A stretch of 64,000 nt of DNA, taken from the NCBI GenBank assembly GCA_944739405.2, contig OX123190.2, positions 19,380,807-19,444,806 of the forward strand, written 5' to 3'. Origin of the DNA: Euclidia mi (taxonomy: Eukaryota > Arthropoda > Insecta > Lepidoptera > Erebidae). The position numbers and the translations under genes were made by a program. The notes beneath the pieces were generated by a model. That model did not search any database. It was not told the origin of the DNA and worked only from the letters and a program-made list of their open reading frames with translations. How positions within the stretch are numbered: the stretch's first letter is position 1; every line of letters begins with the position of its first letter. Of this stretch, positions 33,460 to 46,339 are shown piece after piece.

Positions 33460-35860
33460 TTAATCAGCTGGTGTAAAGTACCGGGGTATCAATATCGGAT
33501 GAATCACCGATATCTCGTTGATAAGACTTTGCGAATGTATGGGCCGACTTCCAGTTGCCTCTGGATAAGATTTCAGTGAGGGGGTCATTTTCAAACCAAT
33601 TTTTCGAAGCCAAAGCAGATCGACAGCTTCCAGGAGATGCATAAATTTTAGCTTCCTTTAGCGTTGCGTTTTACCCAACCTGAGATGACAGCTCTTAACG
33701 CGGCCTTTGGTTTGCCTGCTGTTGTAAGGAAGAGACTATCATCCTTTGCTTCAAGTCTTCTGTGTTGAGATAGCTTTGTAAGCTTCTGAATCCCTGAATC
33801 CAGTATACTGGATCTAAAACCTTGTCAGGGTTTCTTGTCAGTTTCCAACCCGACTGCCTAATGTTGCGCAATCGGTTTTTGAACCGTAACCCGGTTTGAG
33901 AATTACAAATTCATCTGTTACGATGAACTTGGTGCGATGATATTTTCAGTAAAGTCAAATCATGTACCCGACGCCCAGAACAAAGGAAAAGGATAGTTGC
34001 CGTTTTACATAAAGCTTCGTAATGACTTTGTGTATCAGGATTCTTGTTTGCTAAATAGTCCACCAGCTTATTTATATCCCAAATGGGTGGTTTTGTAGTT
34101 ACGGGCTTACTCAAGGCTACGGCTTTCAAGATCTGCTTGACAACTACAGTTGAGGATACCAATTACTCTCTGCAAGTCTGTTAGGTTTGCTTTGCCCGCC
34201 TGATGTGTTTAGGTGATCAGGTCTTTCAGTTTTTTCGCAGACTTTATAGGAAAGTACTTCTCGTTTGGCAGCGGTCCCAGACAACGCCCAAGAATTCTAT
34301 AACCTTGCTTGGTTTGGTTACAGACTTTTTAAGGTTCAGTACCCAGCCTAGGGATTTCAGTGTACTGGTAGCGAGTTTGATATGATCCATGAGCAGCTGC
34401 TGACTTTGGTTCACTAAAACGAAGTCATCTAGATATACCAGAAAACGTACTTCTCGCTTCCGTAAGTATTCGGTGACAAAGCATGTCAGGCTCGCGAATG
34501 TCTTTGGCGGTGAGCTTAAACTGAATGGTAAGCAGGTCATTTGCATCAATTTGCCTTTTGTACAGAAGTCGGATGAATTTTCTGTGTCCTGCAGCTACAG
34601 GTAAATGAAAGTAAGCTTTGTGAATGTCCAACTTTGCCATGTAATCATGGGGTTGAATGAAATCTGGTACTTGATGTACATTTATCAGTCGGAATTTATC
34701 GACCTGTACATACTTGTTCTGGTGTTTCAAATTGAAAATTGGTCGCCAGGTTGCGTCGGGCTTTGGTCTCAAAACATAGGGGAGATGTAGCTCGGTGAGA
34801 ACGATGCGGTTTCCAGAACTCCCTGTTTCACCATTTTTCGTATGACCTGCTCCTTTGCCAATGATGGAAGAGTTACTCTGCTTAGTTTGCCTGGAAGGCA
34901 AAGTGGCGGTTTGGCAATGAGTGGTATGTGAAATCCTTTTATTACTTTTACTACCTATGTACGGCGGCGCTCCCAAGTGTTCCCATTTTTTGTAGTATGA
35001 GAGGAGGCGTTCCGCCAAGAATGTGGTTAGATTGTCAATAGCGTCGTCACTGCTGACCTCTCCCATATCGATGAGATACGGGTGAGTGTGTATGTATCAT
35101 ACCGTCGGCTTCGGGTGTGTTTACATGGTTGAAATGATCCTCGATTTGATGGACCTCGCAGGGCGGTGCCCCTGGTAGGACGAGTTCGAGTGGGTATAAG
35201 TATTGGTTTTGTCCTAGTAGGATTCCAATTTGGCTGGGCCAGCGTTAGAACCGTTCTGCGGACGAAATTTACGATCCTTATGGTTAGACCAAAACACATT
35301 TTTCAACCCACCAGATCTTCCAAGCATCGAAAAGATTGATGTTCGACGGCGGTATCTTGCGAAGCGTGCTTTTGTGATAAGAGTCATATGCAGAAGCCAA
35401 AATAGTTTCTCTTCTACGCTGTATGATTTCCGCTCAGTGACCACAAACCATTTGAAGCGTATCATTATACTCCTTACAATATTCACCGGTGGCGAAAATA
35501 TTGTTAATTTTTTCATGTAGTGCTATGTGATAATAACCCTAGTTGTTTTTGAGCCCACGTTAAAAAAATTGTGAAGTCGTTTTGCAAGGTGTTACGTAGT
35601 TTGAGCAGTGCATACGTAATATAAAAAGGTACCTACTCTGTGATACGTAAGGGCAGTGAAAGCTTTTTCTAAACTATTGTCCACCCGTGACGGTTCATAA
35701 CGCTTCACTTCATCATTAGCCTGTAAAGAGACGAAGCCCGGCGAGCGTACGTACTGCTTCTGTACCTCCGAGTATCTAACACTATTCCATTCTTCCATAT
35801 CGAATCTGTATGTTTTCAACTGCTGTATGAAGGTACTCAGGGCTAGCCGCAGGCACCGAA
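33460..35860 (-). pseudogene. DIRS-type (tyrosine recombinase) retrotransposon, decayed
   Basis: In minus-strand order: gag-like piece (35819-35592, with DMEEWNSVRYSEVQKQY and SPGFVSLQANDEV), linker (about 35516-35030), reverse transcriptase (PYVLRPKPDATWRPIFNLKH, KFRLINVHQVPDF, MAKLDIHKAYFHLPVAAGH, then FLVYLDDFVLVNQS with YLDD active site), and a C-terminal tyrosine-recombinase piece (ALCKTATILFLCSGRRVHDL, with the Arg of the R-H-R-Y set). Gene order and the recombinase identify DIRS-like rather than LTR elements. Several frameshifts separate the parts. Confidence 0.75.
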
Positions 35861-36430
35861 GGTTCCTGAGCTTTTGTGCCCAAAGCTAAAGTGAATTCGA
35901 TAGGTTTCTCCGTTGGCTCCTCCCGTTTCGTCATACATAGTTAGCTATAGTTCATTACTTGCATTAAGGTTAACGTAATCAGTAGGTAGGTAGGTATACT
36001 TAGTCTAGCCGTAAATACTGTTACCTACAATAAAAAAATAAATATATTAAATTTGAATTCGGAATCTGCCATTTTTAATAGATTTTTTATTGTTTTCTCG
36101 TTTTGGCGCATTGGCGCACAATGTATTGACATTGTACAATATTTTGCGATATTAAGGCGAGGTTGCAGTACAGTGCGTAGCTCGACCTCACCCTCCGCAA
36201 AAACAAAAACACGGCGGTGGCGTCAGCGAGTGAGCGGGGGGAGGGGAGGGGGGGTTTCGTGTGTGCGTGTGCCACAGCGCAGCGTAAAAAAAAACCGTAG
36301 ATGAGTTATGCGAACTTCAAAAGTGGCACATTAAAAACAGGCTAAATGTTTTATTTGGCTTTAGTCGCGTACGCGCTGCGGTCGGAAGCGCTCGCTCTTT
36401 TACTCGTGTGTGTGTACGTTACATTTGAAA

Positions 36431-36801
36431 ATGCCGTCGTGTGTAATGAGATTTTGCACAAACTATAGTAGGAAACTGCCTCGTTGGTCTCGCGGCATAA
36501 ATGTGCGCGTGGGATCGGGAGGTCCCGGGTTCGATTCCTGGGTCGGGCAGTGTTATTGGGTTTTTCTGTCACGAAATTCTCAGTAGTAGCACGGAGTCTG
36601 GAAATGTGCCCGGTACGGCAATAGGCTCACCCCTTATTACGTGGGACTAAAGTATATCTGGCGAAAAGTGGGTGTAGAAATGCACCTCTGCCTACCCCTT
36701 CGGGGATAAAAGGCGTGACGATATGTATGTATGTATGTATGTATAGTAGGAAAATGACTAAAAGTTATGGAATCACTTCTCATTCATGAGTATTACAATA
36801 T
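36431..36801 (+). pseudogene. THAP-like zinc-finger start, interrupted by a SINE
   Basis: Before the SINE the frame reads MPSCVMRFCTNYSRK. After removal of the SINE and one target duplication it continues MTKSYGITSHS and stops (TGA near 36799). A start MPSxC...C followed by I-(S/T)-x-H is typical of the THAP C2CH finger of P-element-like transposases and host factors. Only the first quarter of a THAP domain is present. Confidence 0.5.
36476..36741 (+). repeat. SINE family A, reference copy with 12-bp TSD
   Basis: 266 bp flanked by tatagtaggaaa (36464-36475 and 36742-36753). It starts ctgcctcgttggtctcgcgg and ends in a (gtat)n tail. This copy defines the family's ends: tRNA-like head with B box gggttcgattcctgg, body with cagtagtagcacggagtctg, and microsatellite tail. 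Confidence 0.92.
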
Positions 36802-37147
36802 TACAACGTTTTATTTACAATTTATAATAAATTCAGTATCACAAATAATAGAGTGAATAAAAAAATTGGCATTTAGCGAGTGTAAAAGAGAAGCAGTATT
36901 GTGCGTGTTCAAAGACTAGAAAACAAAGTATCCAGATGGGACATTCGTAATAATAAAATACTGATGTGTGTTTTTGTCAAGTAATAAAAGTGATTTGAGG
37001 CTGAATCAACACAATATATTATTATTATAGAAATACAAAATCATTCGTAAGTTACAAACATTGACGGATGATCAAAGTCCATTCACTTGTTCTTGTTTTT
37101 CTCCTTTTAGTATTAAACAACTAAGTAGATTGTACTGCACAGTTTTC

Positions 37148-38412
37148 GCTGCCGACCCATCGTACTCCTGGCAGTACCCCTGAGGGTATGGTGGGTCTTT
37201 CAAAGCTTAACCGTACTCCCAGATAATATTGTTGTGTAATTCGTTTATTAATTTCAGTTCGTTAATTTCAAGTTCTACTATTTTGTGGGATCATGCCCAG
37301 TATAGTAGTAGTATTGAACAATTCTATGTTAGAACTGTCCTAATTCTATTAGCACAACTTGATGAGGAGAACTAATGGGATAAGTAATAGGAAATGTCCC
37401 AGTCTAGTTCTATGTATGTTTTTACAAGGGTATTCAATAGAACTACTGGGAATGATCCGTAGTGTCACGACATCGCGCTCATATATCCAAATGAATATGT
37501 TTTGTAGACGTTCATTTGTTTAATGTGTAAAACAAATGAACGTCTACAAAACAAATGACTTACAGGAAGTGATCAGCTATCGATAGTGATTGCAGAAAAC
37601 AGGTGCATGCGATTTTCAACCTTATTGACATTAGTCAGAATTTATAATTTTATTACCCTAATATTGCCAGAAAGTGAGAAAAAACAAAAATAAAAGTTTG
37701 TCATGAATTGTCAATAAGGTCGAAAATCGCATGCACCTGTTTTTTGCAATCACTATCGATAGCTGATCACTTTCTGGTAGTCATTTGTTTTGTAGACGTT
37801 CATTTGTTTTGTAGACGTTCAATTGTTTTGTAGACGTTCATTCGTATAATATATTCGTAACACATTTTTATACATACATATTTATTCGGATGTGTGAGCG
37901 CGATGTTGTGACACTACCTTTGTAAAACATACATTGAACTAGTGGTTTTCCTATAACTGTTTCCCATTAGTTCTATTCTTCTCATCAAGTTGTGCTAATA
38001 GAACTAGTGGGAAAAAAAGTATCACTAGTTCTATCATAGAACTGTTCAATAGAACTAGTGGGAATGATCTGCCAGCGCAAGGATGATGATGATGACGGGT
38101 CTTCAACAGTACCACAGATTATACCTATAATATACAAAGCATTATAACCATTAGCAGTAATACCTAAACGTTTTATTCTGTAATTTATCTCCTTGTTGCA
38201 CTATATCATCGTACTAGCGCTTGTCTTCGCTTGTCTAAAAATACAAAAACGTAAGTAGTAAGTCATTATCATACGAGAGATAACACTGTTCAGTTTAATG
38301 TCCACGTAGCACGTTGGTATAACACTACGAGCATTTCAGCCAGGAGTACGGTTAAGCTTTAAAAGACCCACCATACCCCCAGGGGTATTGCCAGGGCTAC
38401 GGTGGGTCCGCA
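37148..38412. mobile_element. 1.27-kb nested fold-back element
   Basis: Outer arms about 37148-37218 and 38341-38412 (both contain tatggtgggtctttcaaagc-like sequence and its complement). Middle arms contain attagcacaacttgatgagg / its complement (37347 and 37985), and inner arms acaggtgcatgcgatttt / complement (37601-37632, 37707-37742) around a ~74-nt AT-rich loop. Short direct repeats ttttgtagacgttcatttgt cluster near the inner arms. No protein-coding capacity. Confidence 0.75.
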
Positions 38413-38424
38413 GCGCACAGTTTT

Positions 38425-38660
38425 GACGTGACAACGTCTTATAAATTGGTTTGCCGGGTGACACTTCAAGAAACTGCGTTACGCTCCGCTCACGTTATGC
38501 GCTCACAATGAGAGCGAGTGAGAGGCACGCGCCCCGCTTAAGAGCGAGAGAGACAGACATAAAAAGTGAAAGGCACGTGTCTTTCATCCTTCTTCCTACT
38601 ATACGAATGAATATTCACATTAAAATTATTTTACCACTCAAAGTCGTTGTCACGTAAAAC
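38425..38660 (+). mobile_element. Small TIR element, copy 1
   Basis: Ends gacgtgacaacg and cgttgtcacgt are inverted. The interior is almost identical to the reversed copy at 53685-53930. Both contain the same 68-codon ORF starting MPGDTSRNCVTLRSRYALTM, which is repeat sequence rather than a gene. It abuts the outer arm of the fold-back element. Confidence 0.65.
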
Positions 38661-38689
38661 TTTCGCCCGTATACCGACTTTACAGGCAA

Positions 38690-40500
38690 CCAATTTTTTT
38701 TTTATATTAACGTACTGTTTTAGATTTCCATTGAATGAAATGAGAAGAATAAAATGTACTTTTTTTAATAAATGTTATAAATAAATCACATCGACTTTTT
38801 ATTTCCCTACCTTAAATGAATTAATCAAATTTACTTTGAGGCGAATTGAATTTACTCAAGACGGACAAAGTGATCATGTCGCATCTGAGTCAAATTATTG
38901 TTTGTGAAACGGTCAGCATGATGTCACAATTCGCGTCGGTCCAGAGAGTATATGTTTATCTCTATTTCGCGCTTGCGATTAGATGTGCTATCTCACTTAC
39001 ACTTCTTATCTAATTCTTAGTGTGTCGTTTTGACATATTTATATAAGAGTGCGTACGCTTTTCGCGATGCGTGCCACTCGTAAGCTCCGTCATGTTACCT
39101 TGTCAGTAACTTGTCTACGGTTTCTTACTAGTATGTCTATGGTTTGAACGATTGAGTTTGGAATACGAATTACTTTGTAGGTACTTTTGCGAAAACGTAC
39201 ATGCGGGGGTGGAGGGGGATTTTGCGGAGCAACGACGTACGTCCGCCCTCAATCACGCCTAGACAGGCACTGATGAACGGCCGGCGAGCGATATAATGCC
39301 AACATTTTGACTATTTTTTTTCTTGGAGAAAAATGATAACGAAATTACGAAATCTGTTTTTACCATTTATTTTAAAATAAAGAGCTGTTTCTATTGATAA
39401 TACTTTCATATAAATTCATTATGGAATCTCTAAGCAGTACACGTTTAAAATTGTGATTTAGTGCCATGTTTGACATTTCTTTTTATCGAGCCAATCATTC
39501 CAAATCGTGTTTCTATGTTTACGATTTACTAGAAGATATGTTCAACTTTTATACTTTAATTTTTATTCATTAAAAATATCATAGTTCATGGGACTTTCAG
39601 ACGTTCAAAAATCTTAAAAAGTACTGCAACCTCGCCTTAAAATGGAGTGGGGTCAATGATGTGGGGTGATAAAGAGAACCGAATCGCTGTGATTGCATTA
39701 CACAAATTTTAAAACTCTCCATACACTTTGTATTAGTCAAATGTTTGTGTACCAGGCTATTAATAGGTACAATGAGACCTCCTCTGTTTGTGACAGAAAG
39801 AGACCTGGCCGCATTGATTTAAATAGTAAAGATCTTAGACTATATATATTAAGTAAATAGACGGAGGAATCCCATCACTCAAATGTCTGGGACTGGGCTC
39901 CGGTGTGGATCCCATTACCTCATTTGAAACTTTGATACTTCGTTCATAGACATTTTGATTTATTCGTGTAAAAATGTGACGCATAAACATAGTGACGTTA
40001 TAACTTTATCGATACTTTTATTTTACAGACTAGCTTCGGCCCATGTATTCGCCGATGTGGGTGACAGTTATTGCAAAAAAGGTAGCCTTTGCACTATCGT
40101 GATTTAGAAGCTATACTGCAATATTTCTTTGAAAAAATAAGTATACTTTAATATAATTATATATCTCAAGAAAAGTGTTTTCATCGATCATCACAAACTT
40201 TCGTGTTTATAAAAGTTCAAATAAAACCATCTGCTGCTAACAACTAAGTTTAAAGCTTGTGTAATTAAATGCAAGACTTCACATCTAGGACGATACTATA
40301 AACTGTACTAAGTACTGAGTAGTCATTGACTACTTTTTTGCAGTGGCGACAGATTGCCAAAAAACGATAAATTACCATGATGCTAATCGTGTGAGTCATT
40401 ATCATGATTATATAATCGTAGCCATGATAAACCTGTCGTCATGCAAATGACAAGTAGACAGCTGTGAACCCTTAAAATATTTGTTCTCATATCTCGAAAA
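38690..40500. other. Sparse AT-rich region
   Basis: No gene seen. A short piece at about 40025-40100 (agactagcttcggccc) resembles the start of the LINE-tail-like repeat at 47690-47895. The right end of the TTAA composite is at 39636. Confidence 0.35.
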
Positions 40501-40512
40501 AATGGTCGTACG

Positions 40513-40854
40513 TTGTTGTCCTGGGAAAGGTCTATCATTACATTCATTGCAGACGGGTTTATTGTAGCCAATAAGCTTGATATTGTAGTGATCGACCGAG
40601 CAGAGCGATTCGCATTGATAGACGTTATTACCACATCGCATGACAGCAATCTCGTAAAAGAAGAAAAAGAGAAGGAGATCAAATATTTGGTCCCAGCTCA
40701 TGAGATTGTCGATATGTGGGATGTGAACTCGGCGATCATTGTGCCGATAGTTGCGTCAGTAAATGAACTAATCGCCAAGAGCCTTTACCAACATCTAAAG
40801 ATGCTCGCACTAGGCAGCAGCAAAACTAATATTTTTAACAACAACACTTTTTGA
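40513..40854 (+). pseudogene. LINE ORF2 C-terminal (nuclease-like) fragment
   Basis: The open frame resembles the C-terminal PD-(D/E)xK-like region found in many insect non-LTR retrotransposon polyproteins: NKLDIVVIDRAERFALIDVI, EKEKEIKYLVPAHEIVDMWD, NSAIIVPIVASVNELIAKSL, then QHLKMLALGS. No reverse transcriptase remains upstream. It is a short dead fragment. Confidence 0.6.
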
Positions 40855-41902
40855 GTTCGGTGCCAGTTAGAAGTACGCACACAATTTTATTTTCTTTCTT
40901 ACTCACCATGCGGGCTCCTGGTTAAATTCTTTTAAATTATTTTATTTCTCACTTATTTTAGACCTAGGCGTATCTATAAGGGTGTAATTAATTTGACCTG
41001 TACTTAGGTATATATAGTGAGATTTTGTAAAGATTTGAGTTTTTTTTCTAACTAAGCCAATGTCATTGTCAGAGACTTATTCTATTTTACATTAAATAAA
41101 TGTGATTCATTATGTGTGAAATATTTTATTTTAAATTGACCCTGAAGTTAAATTTTATTTCTAATCTACGTATTAGTTCACTCACTTATTACTGCAGCCT
41201 GCTCTCGATTGGTGATTTAATATAATTATGTAACCGAGCATACTGGGATCGTGCCTCCCTTCAATCTCAGAAGGCCTAATTTAGTTTGGAAGATTTAAGA
41301 CAAACACTTGACGATCGTGATTATTTGCTAAATAATAAGCATATAACTTCCAAAAGTCTGAAATACGTAACGTGGTTTTGTATTCGAAAACCATTACGTG
41401 GTAATGATCTCGTCATTGACCCTATCATTGCATATAGGTAGTGATTATTAGTGATATTATGTAGGTATATCAATTGCTTTATTCACCTTAAAAAGGTAAT
41501 TTAAAAATATATTTTTTATCGTAACTTATTTACTAGTGTTTAAATATAAGCTGTATTTATTCACATATTTTACTTTATCTGAGGATTTATCAACATTCAA
41601 TTGATATTCATTCTGAGTAAACCAAATCTAAGGATTTATTGCAAACATTATCGATATTTTATCGAAATTCATTTTGAGTAAGCACATCACTAGTCTAGTT
41701 AAATATTTACGACAATTTCGAAGACTGTTCGAAGATTCGAAATGACATTTGTGTATTTATCTTTATCTTACATGAGAAAAAAATCATAAGTCAGAGTGAA
41801 GTGCATATATTGGGTAAGGTTGCTATTTTAATGCGGTCTCTATTACTAGTCTAACCTCTCTGGTAAAGATACGGTCGAACTGTGGGTCGACCACAGAAGA
41901 AT

Positions 41903-43002
41903 AACTGAAGCATGGAAGGAACGATATTTTTAAGAACAAATTGAATATAGCTAGAAGAAGATGGCACTATGTTTGTCAATTAGGGCTAAAGACAATTTGA
42001 ACACAAATATCGTAACTTTTTAATTTAATAGTGACTGAGCAAATCCGCTATCGATATCGATTAAAGTTTCAATATAGGTTCAAAATCAAACGGACTTGTA
42101 AAGTATATTATTTATATGTTATACATTTTAAGTAAATTCCGTAACTTTATGTCCACAGCAGTCAGAACGCTAGTTGATGGACAGTCTTTAAATAATTATT
42201 ACACAAACTTGCATTTTTAAACTGAATTTATATATTTTTGTTTCAAATGGGTACTCAGTAGCACATAATCTTTCGAGGCGTTATTTTCTAATTTTCATGG
42301 TATTTTTCTTTACGCATCAACAGCCTTTTCAAGTCCACTGCTGGTCTTTAACCTTCCGTGGTAGAGGTTTGGCCTACTATAATACCACACTAGCCAGACG
42401 TATTCGTATAGGGTTTTATTTCGAGATTTCCTTCTAACTGAAGCATGGAAGGAACGATATTTTTAAGAACAAATTGAATATAGCTACACTCTTCACTCAT
42501 ATGATAAATTAGAGTTGCCAGAAGAAGATGGCACTATGTTTGTCAATTAGAGCTAAAGACAATTTGAACACAAATATCGTAACTTTTTAATTTAATAGTG
42601 ACTGAGCAAATCCGCTATCGATATCGATTAAAGTTTCAATATAGGTTCAAAATCAAACGGACTTGTAAAGTATATTATGTATATGTTATACATTTTAAGT
42701 AAATTCCGTAACTTTATGTCCACAGCAGTCAGAACGCTAGTTGATGGACAGTCTTTAAATAATTATTACACAAACTTGCATTTTTAAACTGAATTTATAT
42801 ATTTTTGTTTCAAATGGGTACTCAGTAGCACATAATCTTTCGAGGCGTTATTTTCTAATTTTCATGGTATTTTTCTTTACGCATCAACAGCCTTTTCAAG
42901 TCCACTGCTGGTCTTTAACCTTCCGTGGTAGAGGTTTGGCCTACTATAATACCACACTAGCCAGACGTATTCGTATAGGGTTTTATTTCGAGATTTCCTT
43001 CT
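41903..43002. repeat. Recent tandem duplication (533 bp + 567 bp)
   Basis: Units 41903-42435 and 42436-43002 start aactgaagcatggaaggaac and end agatttccttct. They differ by one 34-bp indel (present in unit 2 from about 42485) and about two substitutions. Each includes a reversed SINE family B 3' module (about 42321-42430 and 42888-43002, the latter continuing to 43045). The break lies inside that SINE. A recent duplication or an assembly artefact from two haplotypes. Confidence 0.9.
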
Positions 43003-43049
43003 CTTGTTTCTCTTAGTCGCCTCATACGACACCCTCGGCATAAATGTTT

Positions 43050-44990
43050 ATTTATACTTATTTATAGTTAGTTTTTCAGCTGTAATGAAAGCTGTAAGTG
43101 GGATTAATAAATATTAAATAAATAAATCATCACCCCCTACTCTCTCTCTAATCTCAATAACATATTTTTATTAGAGAAAGCAAATAATTAAGATAAAAGC
43201 AAAACTCATAGCTTAAGCATTATGATAACTGAGAATGGCATATCCAAATTAATTCTTTACAAGGATAGGATCTCCTATCCTAATACTATCTAGTCGACAT
43301 GGATTTTATCAAGCAAAAAACATAAAAATTTACTTAAAATAGATAAATCAGACAAAACCTTGAATAGTGCCCAAAGGTTTGTTATTAACAATAACCACTT
43401 TATTGAAATTTTCTCATTACATAGTGTAGGTAATACAAATCTATGTGTAAAAAATGTATGTGCGGGATCGGACACTTTTCGGTCATACATGTGACACACA
43501 GAATATTTAGTGAGAAAAAAATTGTGGCTAGACTAGCCCTTCGATTTTATCTTGGGATCGGCACATTATTAGTCCACTAGTCGAACAAGAACAACCAAGT
43601 TTTGGTCTCTGGGTAGATGACATTTAACAAAATTTCTTTCAAATGAAGATTCCCTTATTTTGATGCATATCCACTCAGTAGTCGTGACTATGAAAGTAGA
43701 CAATTCTTATGAAACCTTCAAATTACTGTCCTTTAAATATTACTGTCTTTGTAAAGAAAGATCAGATTTTTTCTATAGGTGCATTAATTTTTTTTGTAAT
43801 ATGATGGATTCTAACAAGCTTCGGAATTCATTACTGTTGCTGATAGTTTAATTAATAGCAAGTAATTATTTAAGCACTCACACTGATATGTTTAGAAAGG
43901 AGGAGCCATTTGTCATTACTATAAAAACATTCCGCAGTAAAATGCTTGGAACAAATTCTATGGTGCTTTCTAGGCACCCAATTTTCTCCACGACATACTG
44001 CAGCAATCCACTTATTTTATAAATCTTTATCACGTGCACATATAATCTAAAAAATAACGAGGTAAAAATATACGGTGGATAGACATATCGATAAGATTTT
44101 TTACAACACTTGAAAAGTCGATATAAATATTATATGACTAAATTCAAAATCATGATAGAACTGTTATAAAAGAAAAAAATCAGAAGGTTATATAATTTGA
44201 TGGCATAATATTGTCTAAATTGTATCTTACACGTCAGTTGACTGTGTTCAATTTGGGAGTACTAGGACGGTCTCTATGTATATTATCCAATCTCTTTGGG
44301 GTCGACCAAACATTTGACGGAGGACGCACTCCTTGCAGTCACCCTACAAGAAAAATAACACCATCTATTAAAACTAGTATGAACTACGATGTAAATCGGC
44401 GTGGTCTGCTCATAGAGATATAAAGGATAGAGTGGCAGAATAGTACCTAACTCAATACTGTGTCGTGTCCGCCGGTGGGAGAGAGAACGCAACAGTAAAA
44501 GGCCCCCTGCATCTCTCTCTAACAGTAAATGCACAACATCAATATTGTGCAATGGCGTGCTACCTGTAACTATTATTTATATCAGTTTATCAGTAATCAA
44601 TAGTATAAAAATATATAAACATTTTTGTCACTTCAAACTATCTTAGTGTATCAATAAACACAACTTTTAAACTATTGATTACTAACGTACGACCGTACTA
44701 CGTTTTTACCAATATGAAAGAAAATTGCTATAAATTATGTTAGAAGTTGATTTAATGACATATTTTTAAGATACCAGTGATATGAAAAGTTATCATATTT
44801 TTATTATGTTTTTTGTCGTAGTTCACGCAACCTTTCACGGCACAACTTGGCATTTTTGTTCGTAAAATTTACGACCGCTCCCGATGACAGCTGATCGCCT
44901 CCTACTCGTAGTTCACTTCGATATAGGGAAGACCATTTTAGGACCAAGTTCGAGGCGTCATTGTAACATGCGATCCGCCCAGTCCTTACG
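43050..44990. other. No recognisable gene
   Basis: AT-rich DNA with short open frames only and no family resemblance. No transposon ends were recognised except possible scattered repeat pieces. It may contain distal regulatory DNA, but nothing in the sequence shows it. Confidence 0.3.
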
Positions 44991-45114
44991 CAGTAATATA
45001 GTATATCGAGGGTTCACGTGCAAAATGTATTAAGCGACTACCCCAGTTTACTTTTATTTAGAAACAGGCTAAATGATATAAGTGCCATAAACTTCACAAA
45101 TCGTTTCGCTTAAT

Positions 45115-45174
45115 CGCTTAAATCGTTTTTCCTATAAGTACCTGTAGGTACTTATAGGAAAAACGATTTAAGCG
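45115..45174. repeat. Perfect 29-bp-arm palindrome
   Basis: Arms 45115-45143 and 45146-45174 are perfect reverse complements with a 2-nt spacer. It lies in a segment (about 44995-45260) with repeated aggctaaat and ttaagcgac words also seen at 58785-58935. Near 45003-45042 a ~37-bp stretch matches, inverted, a stretch at 59208-59240. Confidence 0.9.
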
Positions 45175-45474
45175 ACACTCTGGTATTATTTTGTGTAAGG
45201 CTAAATATATGAACAACCATTGGAATACTAAAATAAAATCAGGCTAATCGGTTTAAGCAATTGAAATATAATTAAGTAGTTGCAGATTAAAATTATTTAT
45301 GTAGCACTTTCCTCTAAAAGTAAATTGTTTGAAATAACAATTAATTTGTATGTATAATTAGGATTGGCGGTTAGATCAACATTAATTTGGACTATTGTTT
45401 ATTTCCTAAAAATGAAAATACTAAAGAAATTTTAAATAATATAAATACGTGTTTAAAATCAGTTAAGTGATCGT

Positions 45475-46098
45475 TTTTAGGGTTCCGTACCTCACAAGGT
45501 AAAAAAGGAACCCTTATAAGATCATTTTCTTGTCCGTCTGTCTGTCCGTGTGTCACGACCAATTTTCTCAGGAACGGATGGACCTAGCAAATTGAAATTT
45601 ATACCAGATAATGAGATCTATGGTTCCTATTAGGTCAACCCGATAAAAAGATATGGTAAAAATTAGATTTATGCGAAAACTTGTAAGTACCAAAATTAAC
45701 CTTAATTTTCTATTTTTTTTATTTCTCGGAATTTTTCCTTTACTTGTGCTGTAAGACCTTGGTTTTAACCAAAATTGACAATTCTAGGTCAACCGTAAGT
45801 AAGGTTTTGGGTCGAAAACCTATATGGTAGTTCCCGTTGAACTAGAATCACGAAATTTGGCCAAAAGCAGGGTCTTACAGCACAAATAAAGGAAAAACTA
45901 CAAAAAATAAAATAGTGGAAAATTTAAGGGTGTCCCCATACATACATAGTACCTAAACTCTATTTAAGATAAACCTCTAAGTTGTATGGGTGCACATACA
46001 GATTTAGAGGGCTAGCGTAATTAGCACCAACCTCAAATAAGGTGAAATGCGTACGGAACCCTCGGTGCGCGGGTCAGACTCGCACTTGTCCGAATTTT
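45475..46098. repeat. Dispersed insect repeat (ggttccgta ... tacggaacc)
   Basis: Begins tagggttccgtacctcac and ends gtacggaaccctcggtgcgc followed by cagactcgcacttgtccg, a repeat common in lepidopteran genomes. It includes gtccgtctgtctgtccg and an internal hairpin (ttgtgctgtaagacc near 45735 and its complement near 45880). No coding capacity. Confidence 0.6.
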
Positions 46099-46339
46099 TA
46101 TTGTAATAGTGGCACAAGAGTTCACATTTTTCGCTATTTGAAAAATATTCAGCTAACATGAAATACATATTTTTTTCGATAAATTACATCCAGACAAATC
46201 ATCGTACTCATCACACCACGATTATGCCTGGATGATTTGATCCTGATAAGATATTTTTTATTTTTTGTTTAAAGTATTTTTGTCTGTTCATTTCCATATC
46301 CGTGGATGTCACTGTAAGCAGAAATTTCCAAAAAAGAAT

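Larger units (their letters stand above)
36156..39636. mobile_element. TTAA-flanked composite with perfect 16-bp inverted ends
   Basis: The 16-mer ggcgaggttgcagtac at 36156-36171 is repeated inverted at 39621-39636. Both sides are bordered by TTAA (36152-36155, 39637-39640), the target preference of piggyBac-type elements. The 3.5-kb interior holds a THAP-like frame broken by a SINE, a 1.3-kb fold-back and a small TIR element, but no piggyBac transposase. Either a non-autonomous element colonised by others or two solo ends. Confidence 0.55.
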
